Part shown: one piece after another, positions 45,565-54,115 of the stretch
How positions within the stretch are numbered: position 1 is the first letter of the stretch
Layout of the letters: the number at the start of each line of letters is the position of its first letter
Assembly: GCA_963838735.1 (NCBI GenBank)
Contig: CAWISG010000003.1
Coordinates: 1 to 64,000, forward strand
Source of the DNA: Parerythrobacter_A sp963838735
GTDB taxonomy: Bacteria > Pseudomonadota > Alphaproteobacteria > Sphingomonadales > Sphingomonadaceae
DNA: 64,000 nt
Direction of reading: 5' to 3'
Program-made: the position numbers and the translations under genes
Notes under the pieces: generated by a model
The model's database searches: none
Told to the model about the DNA's origin: nothing
The model's input: the letters and a program-made list of their open reading frames with translations, nothing else

Positions 45565-45683
45565 CGCCCGAAGACGAAGCCGAAATCCGCCGCCGCCAGA
45601 AAAGTCGCAACCTTGTGGTCGGTGGCGCGCTGTTGTTCCTTGTGATACTAATTTACTACATCACGATTGCGCGGATGGACTAG
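45561..45683 (+). CDS. 40-residue single-helix protein in the oxidase operon (CoxF-like)
   Basis: The ATG at 45561 overlaps the ctaB stop (ATGA). The product begins MTPEDEAEIRRRQKSRNLVV with a charged head, then one hydrophobic segment (GALLFLVILIYYITIA), ending RMD. It is far below common length cut-offs. Similar tiny proteins sit between ctaB and ctaG in other alphaproteobacteria and are sometimes named CoxF; a role in oxidase assembly is inferred from position only. Confidence 0.82.
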   Translation: MTPEDEAEIRRRQKSRNLVVGGALLFLVILIYYITIARMD

Positions 45684-45687
45684 GACG

Positions 45688-46272
45688 ATGGCGACGCTTG
45701 CCCTTCAGGACCGCAACCTGCGTACCGGCGCACTGGCCTTTCTCGGTGCGGTGGCGATGCTGGGGCTGGGGTATGCCGCCGTACCGCTGTACGAAGCGTT
45801 TTGCCGAGCCACGGGCTTTGGCGGCACGACACAGCGCGCGACTGAAAGCGAGGCCGACATTGCGGCGCGGCTGGCCTCCAGTGCTGGCGGACGCACTGTG
45901 TCGGTGCGTTTCGATGCCAGCACCGCGCGCGACCTGCCTTGGGATTTCAAGCCTGCGCAGGTCAAGCAGACAGTGCAGATCGGACAGCGCGACCTGGCGT
46001 TCTACACCGCACGCAACAACAGCAATGTCCCCATCACCGGCACCGCGACATTCAATGTCACGCCTGCGCAGACCGGCGCCTATTTCAACAAGATCCAGTG
46101 CTTCTGCTTTACCGAGCAAACCCTGCAACCCGGCGAGGAAATGCGGATGCCGGTGCTGTTCTATGTCGACCCAGCTATCCTGGATGACGAGAACGCGGTC
46201 GACGTCGAACAGATTACGCTGAGCTACACCTTCCACGACGCCACCGACAAAACGGCTGCGCAGGGCAGCTAA
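45688..46272 (+). CDS. ctaG: Cytochrome c oxidase assembly protein CtaG (Cox11)
   Basis: Cox11 delivers copper to the CuB centre of subunit I. The 194-aa protein has one N-terminal anchor (GALAFLGAVAMLGLGYAAVP), a periplasmic immunoglobulin-like domain, and the copper-binding motif CFCF in FNKIQCFCFTEQTLQPGEEM. The ATG at 45688 is 4 bp after the preceding 40-codon gene. ctaE follows 72 bp later. Confidence 0.95.
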   Translation: MATLALQDRNLRTGALAFLGAVAMLGLGYAAVPLYEAFCRATGFGGTTQRATESEADIAARLASSAGGRTVSVRFDASTARDLPWDFKPAQVKQTVQIGQRDLAFYTARNNSNVPITGTATFNVTPAQTGAYFNKIQCFCFTEQTLQPGEEMRMPVLFYVDPAILDDENAVDVEQITLSYTFHDATDKTAAQGS

Positions 46273-46344
46273 CACGGGCTGGACCGCACAGGCACGGACG
46301 CCTACGGTTCGGACACGATACGAAAGACAGGACGAGACGCGAAC

Positions 46345-47166
46345 ATGGCCGGTACCGTAAACCACGACTATCATATCCTGCCGCCGGACATCTGGCCGCT
46401 GGTCGGTTCGCTTTCGGCGCTGACCTTCACCACCGGTCTGGTGTTCTTCATGCATGACATGGCGAATGCATGGCTGGTGCTGGGGCTCGGTATTGCAGGT
46501 CTGATTGCCACCTTCTTCAGCTGGTTCGGCAATATCGTGAAGGAAGCGGAAAGTGGCGACCACACGCCCGTGGTGCAGCTGCACATGCGCTACGGCATGA
46601 TCCTGTTCATCGCATCCGAAGTCATGTTCTTCGTCGGCTGGTTCTGGGCGTTTTTCGATTTCGCCCTGTTCCCCAGCGAGCTTTCCGAAGTTGTCGGCGG
46701 GCAATTCCCGCCTGTGGCAATCGAAGAGGTGCTGGACCCGTTCAAGCTGCCGATGCTGAACACGCTGATCCTGCTATGTTCGGGGACCACCGTAACCTGG
46801 GCGCACCACTCGCTTATCCATGGCGACCGCGAAGGGCTCAAGAAGGGCCTGTGGGCGACCATCGCGCTGGGCGTCGTGTTCAGCATTATCCAGGCGTATG
46901 AGTACAGCGTCGCCCCGTTCGCGTTCGGCGGCGATACCTACAGCTCGTCCTTCTACATGGCGACCGGATTCCACGGCTTCCATGTTCTTATCGGTACAAT
47001 CTTCCTCGCCGTCTGCCTGGCGCGTACCTATCAGGGACACTTCACGCCGCGCCAGCATTTCGGGTTCGAAGCGGCGGCGTGGTACTGGCACTTCGTCGAC
47101 GTGGTATGGCTGTTCCTGTTCATCGCAGTGTACATCTGGGGCGGCTGGGGTGCCGAAGTCCATTGA
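46345..47166 (+). CDS. ctaE: Cytochrome c oxidase subunit III
   Basis: This 273-aa subunit has seven helices and supports proton uptake and stability. Family text includes HDYHILPPDIWPLVGSLSAL, LHMRYGMILFIASEVMFFVG, and FYMATGFHGFHVLIGTIFLA, and ends VWLFLFIAVYIWGGWG. It overlaps the DUF983 gene start by 17 bp. Confidence 0.97.
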   Translation: MAGTVNHDYHILPPDIWPLVGSLSALTFTTGLVFFMHDMANAWLVLGLGIAGLIATFFSWFGNIVKEAESGDHTPVVQLHMRYGMILFIASEVMFFVGWFWAFFDFALFPSELSEVVGGQFPPVAIEEVLDPFKLPMLNTLILLCSGTTVTWAHHSLIHGDREGLKKGLWATIALGVVFSIIQAYEYSVAPFAFGGDTYSSSFYMATGFHGFHVLIGTIFLAVCLARTYQGHFTPRQHFGFEAAAWYWHFVDVVWLFLFIAVYIWGGWGAEVH

Positions 47167-47542
47167 GCCGTCGCTGCTCGACGCGGCATGGCGCGGGCGC
47201 TGCCCGAAATGCGCCGCGCCGACATTGTTCGACGGTATCGCCCTGTTTGCCGATCGCTGTCCGTCATGCGGTCTGAACTATCGCAGTTTCAATGTCGGTG
47301 ACGGGCCCGCGGCCTTTCTGACACTGATCATCGGGGCGATCGTTGTCGGGTTGGCGATGTGGCTGGAGCTTAGCCTTGCGCCGCCGTTCTGGCTCCATGC
47401 CATTCTATGGGTGCCGCTGGTAACAGGAGCGGTATTTGCTGGCCTTCGTTTCACCAAGACCCTGCTGATCTACGCCGAGTTTGCACGCGATGCGGGCGAA
47501 GCCAGCATCCACGCTTCGGGCGACAGGAATACCGGAAAATGA
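47150..47542 (+). CDS. DUF983 membrane protein with zinc ribbon
   Basis: The GTG at 47150 gives 130 aa, the family's usual size. An N-terminal zinc ribbon (GRCPKCAAPTLFDG and CPSCGLNY) precedes two helices (AAFLTLIIGAIVVGLAMWLE and LHAILWVPLVTGAVFAGLRF). DUF983 genes sit between ctaE and surf1 in alphaproteobacteria; a role in oxidase assembly is likely but unproven. Both ends overlap neighbours (17 bp with ctaE, 4 bp with surf1). Confidence 0.9.
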   Translation: MPKSIEPSLLDAAWRGRCPKCAAPTLFDGIALFADRCPSCGLNYRSFNVGDGPAAFLTLIIGAIVVGLAMWLELSLAPPFWLHAILWVPLVTGAVFAGLRFTKTLLIYAEFARDAGEASIHASGDRNTGK

Positions 47543-48123
47543 GCTGGCGCGATGTGCCTCTGATATCGACGTTGATCGTGCTGGCGGCCGTCGTCACCAT
47601 GATCGGGCTTGGCTTCTGGCAGCTCGACCGGATGGAAGAAAAGGATGCCCTTCTCGCCAGTTACGGCTCCGTCCCGTTCGGTCTCGCGCCAACGCAATAT
47701 CCCGTGGGCGAAGAGGCCATAGAACGCACGCTGTATCGCCCGGTACGCGCCGAATGCGTCGGTGTGGCCGAGATCGGCGCCACCGCCGGAACCAGCGCCA
47801 CCGGCACAAAAGGTTGGGCCGCGATAGCGCAGTGCCTGCTGGCCGATGGACAAAGTGCACCGGTCGCCTTGGGCTGGTCCGCCAAACCAGATCTGCCCGC
47901 CTTCGATGGCGGCGCGGTCACGGGCATACTTGCTCCCGGGGGGCGCATCGTCGCCGATCCTGCGCTGGCTGGTTTGGAGCCGCTGGCCAAACCCGATCCC
48001 GCCGACTTGCCCAACAACCACCTCGCCTATGCCGGGCAGTGGTTCTTCTTCGCCCTGACGGCACTGGCCATCTACGCCATCGCCCTGCGCGCCCGTATCC
48101 GGAGCCGCGCAGAGCACGAATGA
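47539..48123 (+). CDS. SURF1 family cytochrome oxidase assembly protein
   Basis: SURF1 helps haem a insertion into subunit I. The 194-aa protein starts MSWRDVPLISTLIVLAAVV with a first helix and GLGFWQLDRMEEKDALLASY, the SURF1 signature. A second helix near the end follows NNHLAYAGQWFFFALTALAI, also diagnostic. It is shorter than most SURF1 proteins (about 230-250 aa) because the central soluble domain is reduced. It closes the oxidase operon. Confidence 0.92.
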   Translation: MSWRDVPLISTLIVLAAVVTMIGLGFWQLDRMEEKDALLASYGSVPFGLAPTQYPVGEEAIERTLYRPVRAECVGVAEIGATAGTSATGTKGWAAIAQCLLADGQSAPVALGWSAKPDLPAFDGGAVTGILAPGGRIVADPALAGLEPLAKPDPADLPNNHLAYAGQWFFFALTALAIYAIALRARIRSRAEHE

Positions 48124-48175
48124 GCGGGCCGCCCGCCTTGCCCCAGGCGGGCAGGGCAGCTACCCGCGCGCCATT

Positions 48176-49588
48176 ATGGAATACATCTCCACCCGCGGCG
48201 CGGCCCCCGTGCTGGATTTCGAAGGCGCGACACTGGCGGGCCTTGCTAGCGATGGCGGGCTGTACCTTCCGTCCAAATGGCCCACGTTTTCCGCCGCCGA
48301 AATCACCGCCCTGCGCGGCCTGCCCTATGCCGAACTGGCAGCGCGCGTCATGCGCCCCTTCGTGGGCGATTGCCTGTCCGAAGAGCGCCTGCGCGCCCTG
48401 TGCGAAGAGGCGTATGGCGCATTTTCGCACGACGCTGTGACGCCGCTGGCGCAGCTCGATGCGCAGCACTGGTTGCTGGAACTGTTCCATGGGCCAACGC
48501 TGGCGTTCAAGGATGTCGCCCTGCAACTGCTCGGCCTGCTGTTCGAGGAATTTCTTGCCCGCGGCGACAATCACCTGACCATCGTGGGCGCGACCAGCGG
48601 CGATACCGGTTCCGCCGCAATCGACGCGGTTGCCAATCGCGACCGGATCGATATCTTCATGCTGCATCCCGAAGGCCGGATCAGCGATGTGCAGCGCCGC
48701 CAGATGACTACGGTGCGCGCACCCAATGTCCACAATATCGCCATCGACGGCAGCTTCGACGACGCGCAGGCCAGCGTGAAGCGTATGTTCAACGATCCCG
48801 CGATGACCGGGCGGTTCCATATCGGCGCGGTCAATTCGATAAACTGGGCGCGGCTGATGGCGCAGGTGGTGTATTATTTCGCCGCCGCGCTGCAACTTGG
48901 CGCACCCGAACGGCGAGTCGCGTTCAGCGTGCCGACCGGCAATTTCGGCGATGTGTTCGCAGGCTATGTCGCTGCGCAGATGGGGTTGCCGGTGGAGCGG
49001 CTGATCGTGGCTACCAATGTCAACGACATCCTGCATCGCGCGCTGTCCGAAGGCGATTACTCCGCCGGGGACGGTCACGCCCACCACGGCGCCAAGTATG
49101 GATATCCAGGTTAGCTCCAATTTCGAGCGTCTGCTGTTCGACATGAGCGCACGGGACGGCGCGGCGATGCAGGCGCAGATGGCCGGTTTTGAAACCTTGC
49201 GCGCCATGCGCCTTACCGATAGCCAGCACAGGGGCGCGGCAAAGCTTTTTACCAGCGTCCGCGCCGATGCCGAGCATACCATGCAGGCGATGCGCTGGGC
49301 ACGGGAGGCGTGCGGCGAGAGCATCGATCCGCACACTGCTATAGGCCTGCATGCCGCGCGCGCGACAGCGCTGCCCTCCGATGTGCCGGTCGTCACGCTC
49401 GCCACGGCGCATCCGGCGAAGTTTCCCAATGCGGTGGAGCAGGCGACCGGGGTGCGGCCCGGACTGCCTGCGCGTGTCGGCGATCTGTTTGCGCGCGAGG
49501 AACGATTCGATACGCTGCCGGGCGATTACGATGCGCTGACCGACTATATCTCGAAACGGGCCACGCTTTCGCCGGAGCCGCGCGCTGA
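48176..49588 (+). pseudogene. thrC: Threonine synthase, interrupted by a frameshift
   Basis: ThrC converts O-phosphohomoserine to threonine with PLP. The first frame (48176 to about 49070) contains YISTRGAAPVLDFEGATLAG, the PLP lysine region FHGPTLAFKDVALQLLGLLF and the phosphate loop VGATSGDTGSAAIDAVANRD. It breaks in a GGGG run at 49068-49071; the next frame continues TVTPTTAPSMDIQVSSNFER down to YISKRATLSPEPR. Deleting one G restores ThrC. The TGA at 49586-49588 overlaps the next gene's ATG but lies in the first frame, so a second compensating indel near the end is suspected; otherwise the second frame runs to 49712. Confidence 0.87.
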
Positions 49589-50493
49589 TGGTGCAGCTGT
49601 CGCCGCAGCCGGTGTTGATGGAAGGCACGGCGTGGCCGGATTACGGCCTTGTCGACAGCGGGGCGGGGCGCAAGCTGGAACGCTACGGCCCCTATCGCTT
49701 CGTGCGCCCTGAGGCGCAGGCGCTGTGGCAACCGCGCTCACACGATTGGCAGGCCGATGCGGAGTTCGTGCCCGGTTCGGACGAGGACGGGGGCGGGCGC
49801 TGGCATTATGACAACCCGGTGCCGGAGGATGGCTGGCCGATGGTGCGTGGCGATGTGCGTTTCACCGCGCAATGCACGCCGTTCCGTCATCTGGGTTTCT
49901 TCCCCGACATGGCGCCTGTCTGGGACTGGATGGGCGGCGTGTTGGCAGGCAAACCCGATGTGCAGACATTGAACCTGTTCGGTTATACTGGCGTCGGCTC
50001 GCTGGCGCTTAGTGAATACGGCCCGGTCACCCATGTCGATGCAAGCAAAAAATCGGTGGCGCAGGCGCGCGAGAATGCGGCACTGGCGGGGATGGAGGAT
50101 CGCCCGATCCGATGGCTGGTTGACGATGCCGCCAAGTTTGCCGCGCGCGAGGTGCGGCGCGGGCGGCGCTATGACGGGATCATCCTCGACCCGCCGAAAT
50201 TCGGGCGCGGACCGAAGAACGAAACGTGGCGGCTGGAAGACGACTTGCCCGCGTTGGTGCGCGATTGCCACGCGCTGCTGGACGCCGACAGTCGTTTCCT
50301 GTTCCTGACCGTCTATGCCGTCCGCATGTCCAGCGTGGCGTTGGGCGGATTGCTGGACGAGGTGTTCGACGGTCTGCCGGGCGTGATCGAACACGGCGAC
50401 CTCGCCATGCGGGAGGAGGGGGAAGACGGACGACTGCTGCCCACGGCGATTTTTGCGCGGTGGAGTAACCCGGGCGTCGAGACCGACGGATGA
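49588..50493 (+). CDS. Class I SAM-dependent methyltransferase (RlmI-like)
   Basis: This 301-aa protein resembles the RlmI/RlmK group of rRNA methyltransferases. The SAM site is LNLFGYTGVGSLALSEYGPV followed by THVDASKKSVAQARENAALA, and the catalytic loop is YDGIILDPPKFGRGPKNETW. The N-terminus (GLVDSGAGRKLERYGPYRF) is a small substrate-binding region typical of sphingomonad homologues. An N-terminal PUA domain is lacking. The substrate is not known. The start overlaps the thrC TGA as TGATG. Confidence 0.85.
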   Translation: MVQLSPQPVLMEGTAWPDYGLVDSGAGRKLERYGPYRFVRPEAQALWQPRSHDWQADAEFVPGSDEDGGGRWHYDNPVPEDGWPMVRGDVRFTAQCTPFRHLGFFPDMAPVWDWMGGVLAGKPDVQTLNLFGYTGVGSLALSEYGPVTHVDASKKSVAQARENAALAGMEDRPIRWLVDDAAKFAAREVRRGRRYDGIILDPPKFGRGPKNETWRLEDDLPALVRDCHALLDADSRFLFLTVYAVRMSSVALGGLLDEVFDGLPGVIEHGDLAMREEGEDGRLLPTAIFARWSNPGVETDG

Positions 50494-50527
50494 CCGGCGC
50501 GGCGGTATCCGCTAATCAGGCTGCGCA

Positions 50528-50911
50528 ATGACAACCGTTCCCTCCGATTCGCTCGTTCTCGAAGTTGCCGATCTGGAGCATGATGTCCTGACGGGCATTT
50601 ATTCGGAGGAAACGGGCAAGCCGCAGCCGCTGCGCATTACCATTCAAGCGACACTCGACGTGGCGGACCGCTACACGCCCGATACGCCGCTGGACGTAAG
50701 CAAGAATTACATGGACCTGAAAGCCGCCGCCAGCACGGCGCTGCCGCCCGGTGTGCATTTCAAGCTGATCGAGGCGGTGGCCGACCATATCTGCGCGACC
50801 CTGTTCGAACAGGATGCGCGAGTGCAGGCCGTCAGCGTGGCCATCATCAAGCTGGCGATTGCCGAAAGTGGTGAGAAGATCGGCATCACCCTGACGCGGC
50901 ACCGTCGATAG
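50528..50911 (+). CDS. folB: Dihydroneopterin aldolase
   Basis: FolB converts dihydroneopterin to 6-hydroxymethyl-dihydropterin in folate synthesis. The 127-aa protein shows VADLEHDVLTGIYSEETGKP, QPLRITIQATLDVADRYTPD, and FKLIEAVADHICATLFEQDA, in family order. It lies 34 bp after the methyltransferase and 14 bp before the Rossmann-like gene. Confidence 0.9.
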   Translation: MTTVPSDSLVLEVADLEHDVLTGIYSEETGKPQPLRITIQATLDVADRYTPDTPLDVSKNYMDLKAAASTALPPGVHFKLIEAVADHICATLFEQDARVQAVSVAIIKLAIAESGEKIGITLTRHRR

Positions 50912-50925
50912 GCGCGGCTCTGGGT

Positions 50926-51237
50926 ATGGAAACTGTCCGCTGTAGCGATCTTGGCGACGATGCTGTGGCAGCCGCAGAACGGTTCCGCACGAGTTATGTA
51001 CCGCAAGTCATCGCTCGATTGAAACGGGGCGAGGACATTGCCGTCGTTCTCCTTCATGCAAGCCCGGATCATGCCGACTGGCGACGTGCGACCGTGCGCG
51101 ACCTGGCGCGTGCTTATGCGCCTGCGCGTGTGAACTTCACCACGGCAAGCGATGTCGCACGCGAGGACCGGATGCTTGCCTATCTTGCGGCGGCGGCGGG
51201 CGTGACCGGGCAATATCTCCCGCTGCACCATGACTGA
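50926..51237 (+). CDS. Rossmann-fold-like small protein
   Basis: This 103-aa protein has alternating strands and helices (RGEDIAVVLLHASPDHADWR, then TVRDLARAYAPARVNFTTAS), resembling a truncated Rossmann or dehydrogenase fold found next to folB in sphingomonads. It has no clear catalytic motif. It overlaps moaA by 8 bp, so it is expressed with it. The function is unknown. Confidence 0.75.
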   Translation: METVRCSDLGDDAVAAAERFRTSYVPQVIARLKRGEDIAVVLLHASPDHADWRRATVRDLARAYAPARVNFTTASDVAREDRMLAYLAAAAGVTGQYLPLHHD

Positions 51238-52228
51238 CGCACCGCTAATCGACACGTTTGCCAGGCGGATCGACTATGTGCGGCTGTCGGTCACGGACCG
51301 CTGCGATTTGCGGTGCACCTATTGCATGCCGGAACGCATGGTTTTCCGACCGCGGGAGGAACTGCTGTCGATTGCCGAGCTGGAACAGCTGGCATCCGCT
51401 TTCGTCGCGCGCGGCATACGGCGCATCCGGCTGACCGGCGGCGAACCGCTCGTCCGGCGGGGGGTCATGCAGTTGGTGGAGACGCTGGGGGTAATGGTTG
51501 GCGGCGGTTTGGACGAGCTGACACTGACGACCAATGGCATGCAGTTGGTACGCCATGCGAAGGGTCTTTACGCGGCAGGCGTACGGCGGGTGAATGTCTC
51601 GCTCGATACGATAGATGCTGCAATATTCGCGCAGATCGCGCGGCGCGACGGGCTGGCGCAGGTGTTGGGGGGCATCGATGCGGCGCAGGCGGCGGGCTTG
51701 CGCGTGAAGATCAATGTCGTGGCGCAGCGCGACGTGAATACGGCGCAGCTTCCCGGCCTGATTGCCTGGGCGCATGGGCGCGGGTGCGACGTGACATTGA
51801 TCGAAGCGATGCCGATGGGAACGGTGGATCATGCGCGCGCCGAACGGTTTGTCGGACTGGCGGAGCTTCGCGACACCGTGCTTTCGCACCTCACGCTTGA
51901 GCCGATTGCGTACCGCACTTCCGGCCCGGCGCGGTATTTTCGCGTAGCCGAAACAGGCGGACGGCTGGGCATGATCACGCCGCTAAGCGATAATTTCTGC
52001 GCGGGCTGCAATCGCATCCGCGTTTCGGCGACAGGGCAGCTGTACCCGTGCCTTGGTGGCATCCGCGCCGTCGATTTGAGAGCTGCCTTGCGCGGAGACG
52101 ATCCGGAAAAGCAGCTTGCCTGCGGTATCGATCAGGCAATGGCTACGAAACCGGAACGGCACGATTTCTTCATCGGGGCCGAAGCGGAGCGCGGTCCGGC
52201 GCGGCATATGTCGGTGACCGGTGGCTGA
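51230..52228 (+). CDS. moaA: GTP 3',8-cyclase (radical SAM)
   Basis: MoaA rearranges GTP in the first step of molybdenum cofactor synthesis. The 332-aa protein has the radical SAM motif in DRCDLRCTYCMPE (CxxxCxxC) and the second cluster region FCAGCNRIRVSATGQLYPCL near the C-terminus. Further boxes are RIRLTGGEPLVRRGVMQLVE and TLTTNGMQLVRHAKGLYAAG. It ends before moaD with an 8-bp overlap. Confidence 0.95.
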   Translation: MTDAPLIDTFARRIDYVRLSVTDRCDLRCTYCMPERMVFRPREELLSIAELEQLASAFVARGIRRIRLTGGEPLVRRGVMQLVETLGVMVGGGLDELTLTTNGMQLVRHAKGLYAAGVRRVNVSLDTIDAAIFAQIARRDGLAQVLGGIDAAQAAGLRVKINVVAQRDVNTAQLPGLIAWAHGRGCDVTLIEAMPMGTVDHARAERFVGLAELRDTVLSHLTLEPIAYRTSGPARYFRVAETGGRLGMITPLSDNFCAGCNRIRVSATGQLYPCLGGIRAVDLRAALRGDDPEKQLACGIDQAMATKPERHDFFIGAEAERGPARHMSVTGG

Positions 52229-52472
52229 GGCGCTTGCCACCATCGTTTTTCTTGGACGGCTTGGCGAGTTGGCCGGTCGTGAAACATTGACTGTGGCTAC
52301 ACCGCTCGATTGGGACGGCTTGCTCGCTGCGGTCGGCGAACCGGTCGCCACCGCGCTCTGTGGACCCGGAATGCATGTCGCACTGGATGGCGAAGTGCTG
52401 CGCGACCCGCCATCGCTTGAGCTGGACAAGGCGGGCGAGATCGCGCTGCTGCCGCCGGTAAGCGGCGGATGA
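52221..52472 (+). CDS. moaD: Molybdopterin synthase sulfur carrier subunit
   Basis: MoaD is a ubiquitin-like protein that carries sulfur as a C-terminal thiocarboxylate. GTG at 52221 gives 83 aa, with VFLGRLGELAGRETLTVATP and the required C-terminal double Gly in LPPVSGG. It is coupled to moaA (8-bp overlap) and to moaE (ATGA). Confidence 0.92.
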   Translation: MAEALATIVFLGRLGELAGRETLTVATPLDWDGLLAAVGEPVATALCGPGMHVALDGEVLRDPPSLELDKAGEIALLPPVSGG

Positions 52473-52918
52473 CCTTGCGTGGTGTAGTTCTGGCGAACGC
52501 GCCGTTCGACGGTGCGGAGCACCTCGAGCGATTTTTGGCAGACAACAGGGATGCCGGCGCAGTCACGTCCTTCACGGGGTCCGTCCGCAATGACGGCGGC
52601 ACGCTGGCGTTGGAACTGTCGCATTACGCGCCGCTTACGCTGCCGGGGATGGAGGGATTGGCGCAGGCGACAGCCATGCGATTTTCCCTGCGCGACCTGC
52701 TGATCGTCCACCGCACCGGTACCATGCGACCGGGCGAACCAATTGTCCTGGTCGCGGCGGCAGCGCCGCATCGGCGGGCGGCATTCGATGCGGTGGACTA
52801 TGCGATGGATCACCTGAAAAGCCGCGCCTGGTTCTGGAAGCGCGAGCAGCACGTCGATGGCTGGCACTGGATCGAGCCGCGCGGACAGGATCATGCCGAC
52901 CTGGCCCGGTGGAAATAA
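52469..52918 (+). CDS. moaE: Molybdopterin synthase catalytic subunit
   Basis: MoaE converts precursor Z (cPMP) to molybdopterin using MoaD sulfur. The 149-aa protein has AVTSFTGSVRNDGGTLALEL, LELSHYAPLTLPGMEGLAQA, VHRTGTMRPGEPIVLVAAAA and the active-site Lys segment HLKSRAWFWKREQHVDG. It closes the moaADE operon and is followed by an FNR box 12 bp downstream. Confidence 0.95.
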   Translation: MTLRGVVLANAPFDGAEHLERFLADNRDAGAVTSFTGSVRNDGGTLALELSHYAPLTLPGMEGLAQATAMRFSLRDLLIVHRTGTMRPGEPIVLVAAAAPHRRAAFDAVDYAMDHLKSRAWFWKREQHVDGWHWIEPRGQDHADLARWK

Positions 52919-52930
52919 ATTCATACCGGT

Positions 52931-52944
52931 TTGATCGAGATCAA
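52931..52944. promoter_or_regulatory. FNR box
   Basis: TTGATCGAGATCAA is a perfect match to the FNR consensus TTGAT-N4-ATCAA. The ATG of the next gene is at 52998. For a class II promoter with the site centred at -41.5 the start site would be near 52979, leaving about 19 bases that include the AAAGGAG ribosome site. Confidence 0.85.
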
Positions 52945-52997
52945 GGCGGACCGGTCCGCCCGGTGCAACAAGGCTCCTGCAACAAAGGAGACCGATC

Positions 52998-53426
52998 ATG
53001 TCCAACCGCCTGTTACGCGAAGCTCTCGAACACAAGGCCATCGTCCGCGACGAACTGGTCACCCAGCCGCCCGTCGATCGCAGCTTCGAAATGCCCACCG
53101 GGTTGTATGCGGCGACAGCGGGGCTTTATCTCGCTTTCGTCACCATCATGTGCGTGGGCTTATCCTCCCCCGGTCTGATCCTGCCATTCGCCATCTTCGC
53201 GATTTTCATTACCGGCATGTTCGGCGTGCCTGCGATCTGGACTCGCCTGACGCCGGATACGCAGGCGAAACCACTTACACACGCGGCGCTGATGCAGGGC
53301 GGTATCGCCACGCATACGGGTCGTCTGCCCGGACGCGATGCGGCGGTACAGATGTTGATCTTGCCAGTGCTGATCGTGGCATGGGGCATCGCGATCGTGA
53401 CCATCGCGGCGCTGGTCGGCGTCTAA
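52998..53426 (+). CDS. Small membrane protein under an FNR box
   Basis: This 142-aa protein has a soluble N-terminal part of about 35 residues, two adjacent helices (GLYLAFVTIMCVGLSSPGLI and LPFAIFAIFITGMFGVPAIW), a polar loop, and a final helix (MLILPVLIVAWGIAIVTIAA). A strong AAAGGAG site precedes ATG. I do not recognise a family. The FNR box upstream and the FNR-type regulator downstream suggest induction under low oxygen. Confidence 0.85.
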   Translation: MSNRLLREALEHKAIVRDELVTQPPVDRSFEMPTGLYAATAGLYLAFVTIMCVGLSSPGLILPFAIFAIFITGMFGVPAIWTRLTPDTQAKPLTHAALMQGGIATHTGRLPGRDAAVQMLILPVLIVAWGIAIVTIAALVGV

Positions 53427-54115
53427 CCGGTATGCGCCAGCAGGGTGAGGCGCGCGGGATCGTCGATGGCGATCCCGCGCTTCCCCGTGCGCGTCAGAAT
53501 GCCGACTTTCTCCAATGCACCGATCTGGCGACTGACGGTTTCGATCGTCAGGCCGAGCAGGTCTCCGATCTCCCCTCGCGACAGCGGCAGATCAAACCGG
53601 AACGCTGGTTCGCATGGCGAATGGCTTGCCGAATCGGCAAAAGCCAGCATCAGTCCGGCGATTTTACGCTGCGCGGTGTGCCCGCCGGTCAGCGACAGCA
53701 AGTCGCGACTGGCAAGAACATCGGCCTGCGCGCGCCTAAGCAAGGCGCGTGCAAGGGCCGGAAACCGTTCGATAGCCCGTTCCATATCGGCACCGCCGAA
53801 CACGCATAGCTGCGATACGGTAAGCGCGACGACATCGTGCCGCGCATAGGGCTGGAAAAATTCCCCGACGAACCCTGCAGGATGGATCAATCCGACGATA
53901 TGCTCGTCTCCCCCGACCGTGCGATCGACAATTTTGAGCGCACCATCCACCAATGTGGCACAGGCGGGCGCTTCGTCCCCTGCGGCGAACAGGGTCTGGC
54001 CTGGTGCGAGCGTCCGCATGCGCCCGATATCGCCGAGTGTGTTGCGCTCTTCCTCGCTCAGGACCGAGCATGCCGCGCGCTCGCGCACAGGGCAGTCCGC
54101 GCAGCGATGGCTCAT
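53423..54115 (-). CDS. FNR/FixK-type oxygen-responsive transcriptional regulator
   Basis: This 230-aa CRP/FNR protein senses oxygen with a 4Fe-4S cluster. Cysteines C5, C8 and C16 at the N-terminus plus C104 (in VSQLCVF) fit the FNR ligand pattern. A cyclic-nucleotide-like domain follows, then the winged helix with EIGDLLGLTIETVSRQIGAL; the ExxSR pattern predicts recognition of TTGAT sites, matching the FNR box at 52931. Start MSHRCADCP at 54115 overlaps the lipoprotein stop (ATGA). It converges with the membrane gene by a 4-bp overlap. Confidence 0.93.
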   Translation of the reverse strand: MSHRCADCPVRERAACSVLSEEERNTLGDIGRMRTLAPGQTLFAAGDEAPACATLVDGALKIVDRTVGGDEHIVGLIHPAGFVGEFFQPYARHDVVALTVSQLCVFGGADMERAIERFPALARALLRRAQADVLASRDLLSLTGGHTAQRKIAGLMLAFADSASHSPCEPAFRFDLPLSRGEIGDLLGLTIETVSRQIGALEKVGILTRTGKRGIAIDDPARLTLLAHTG

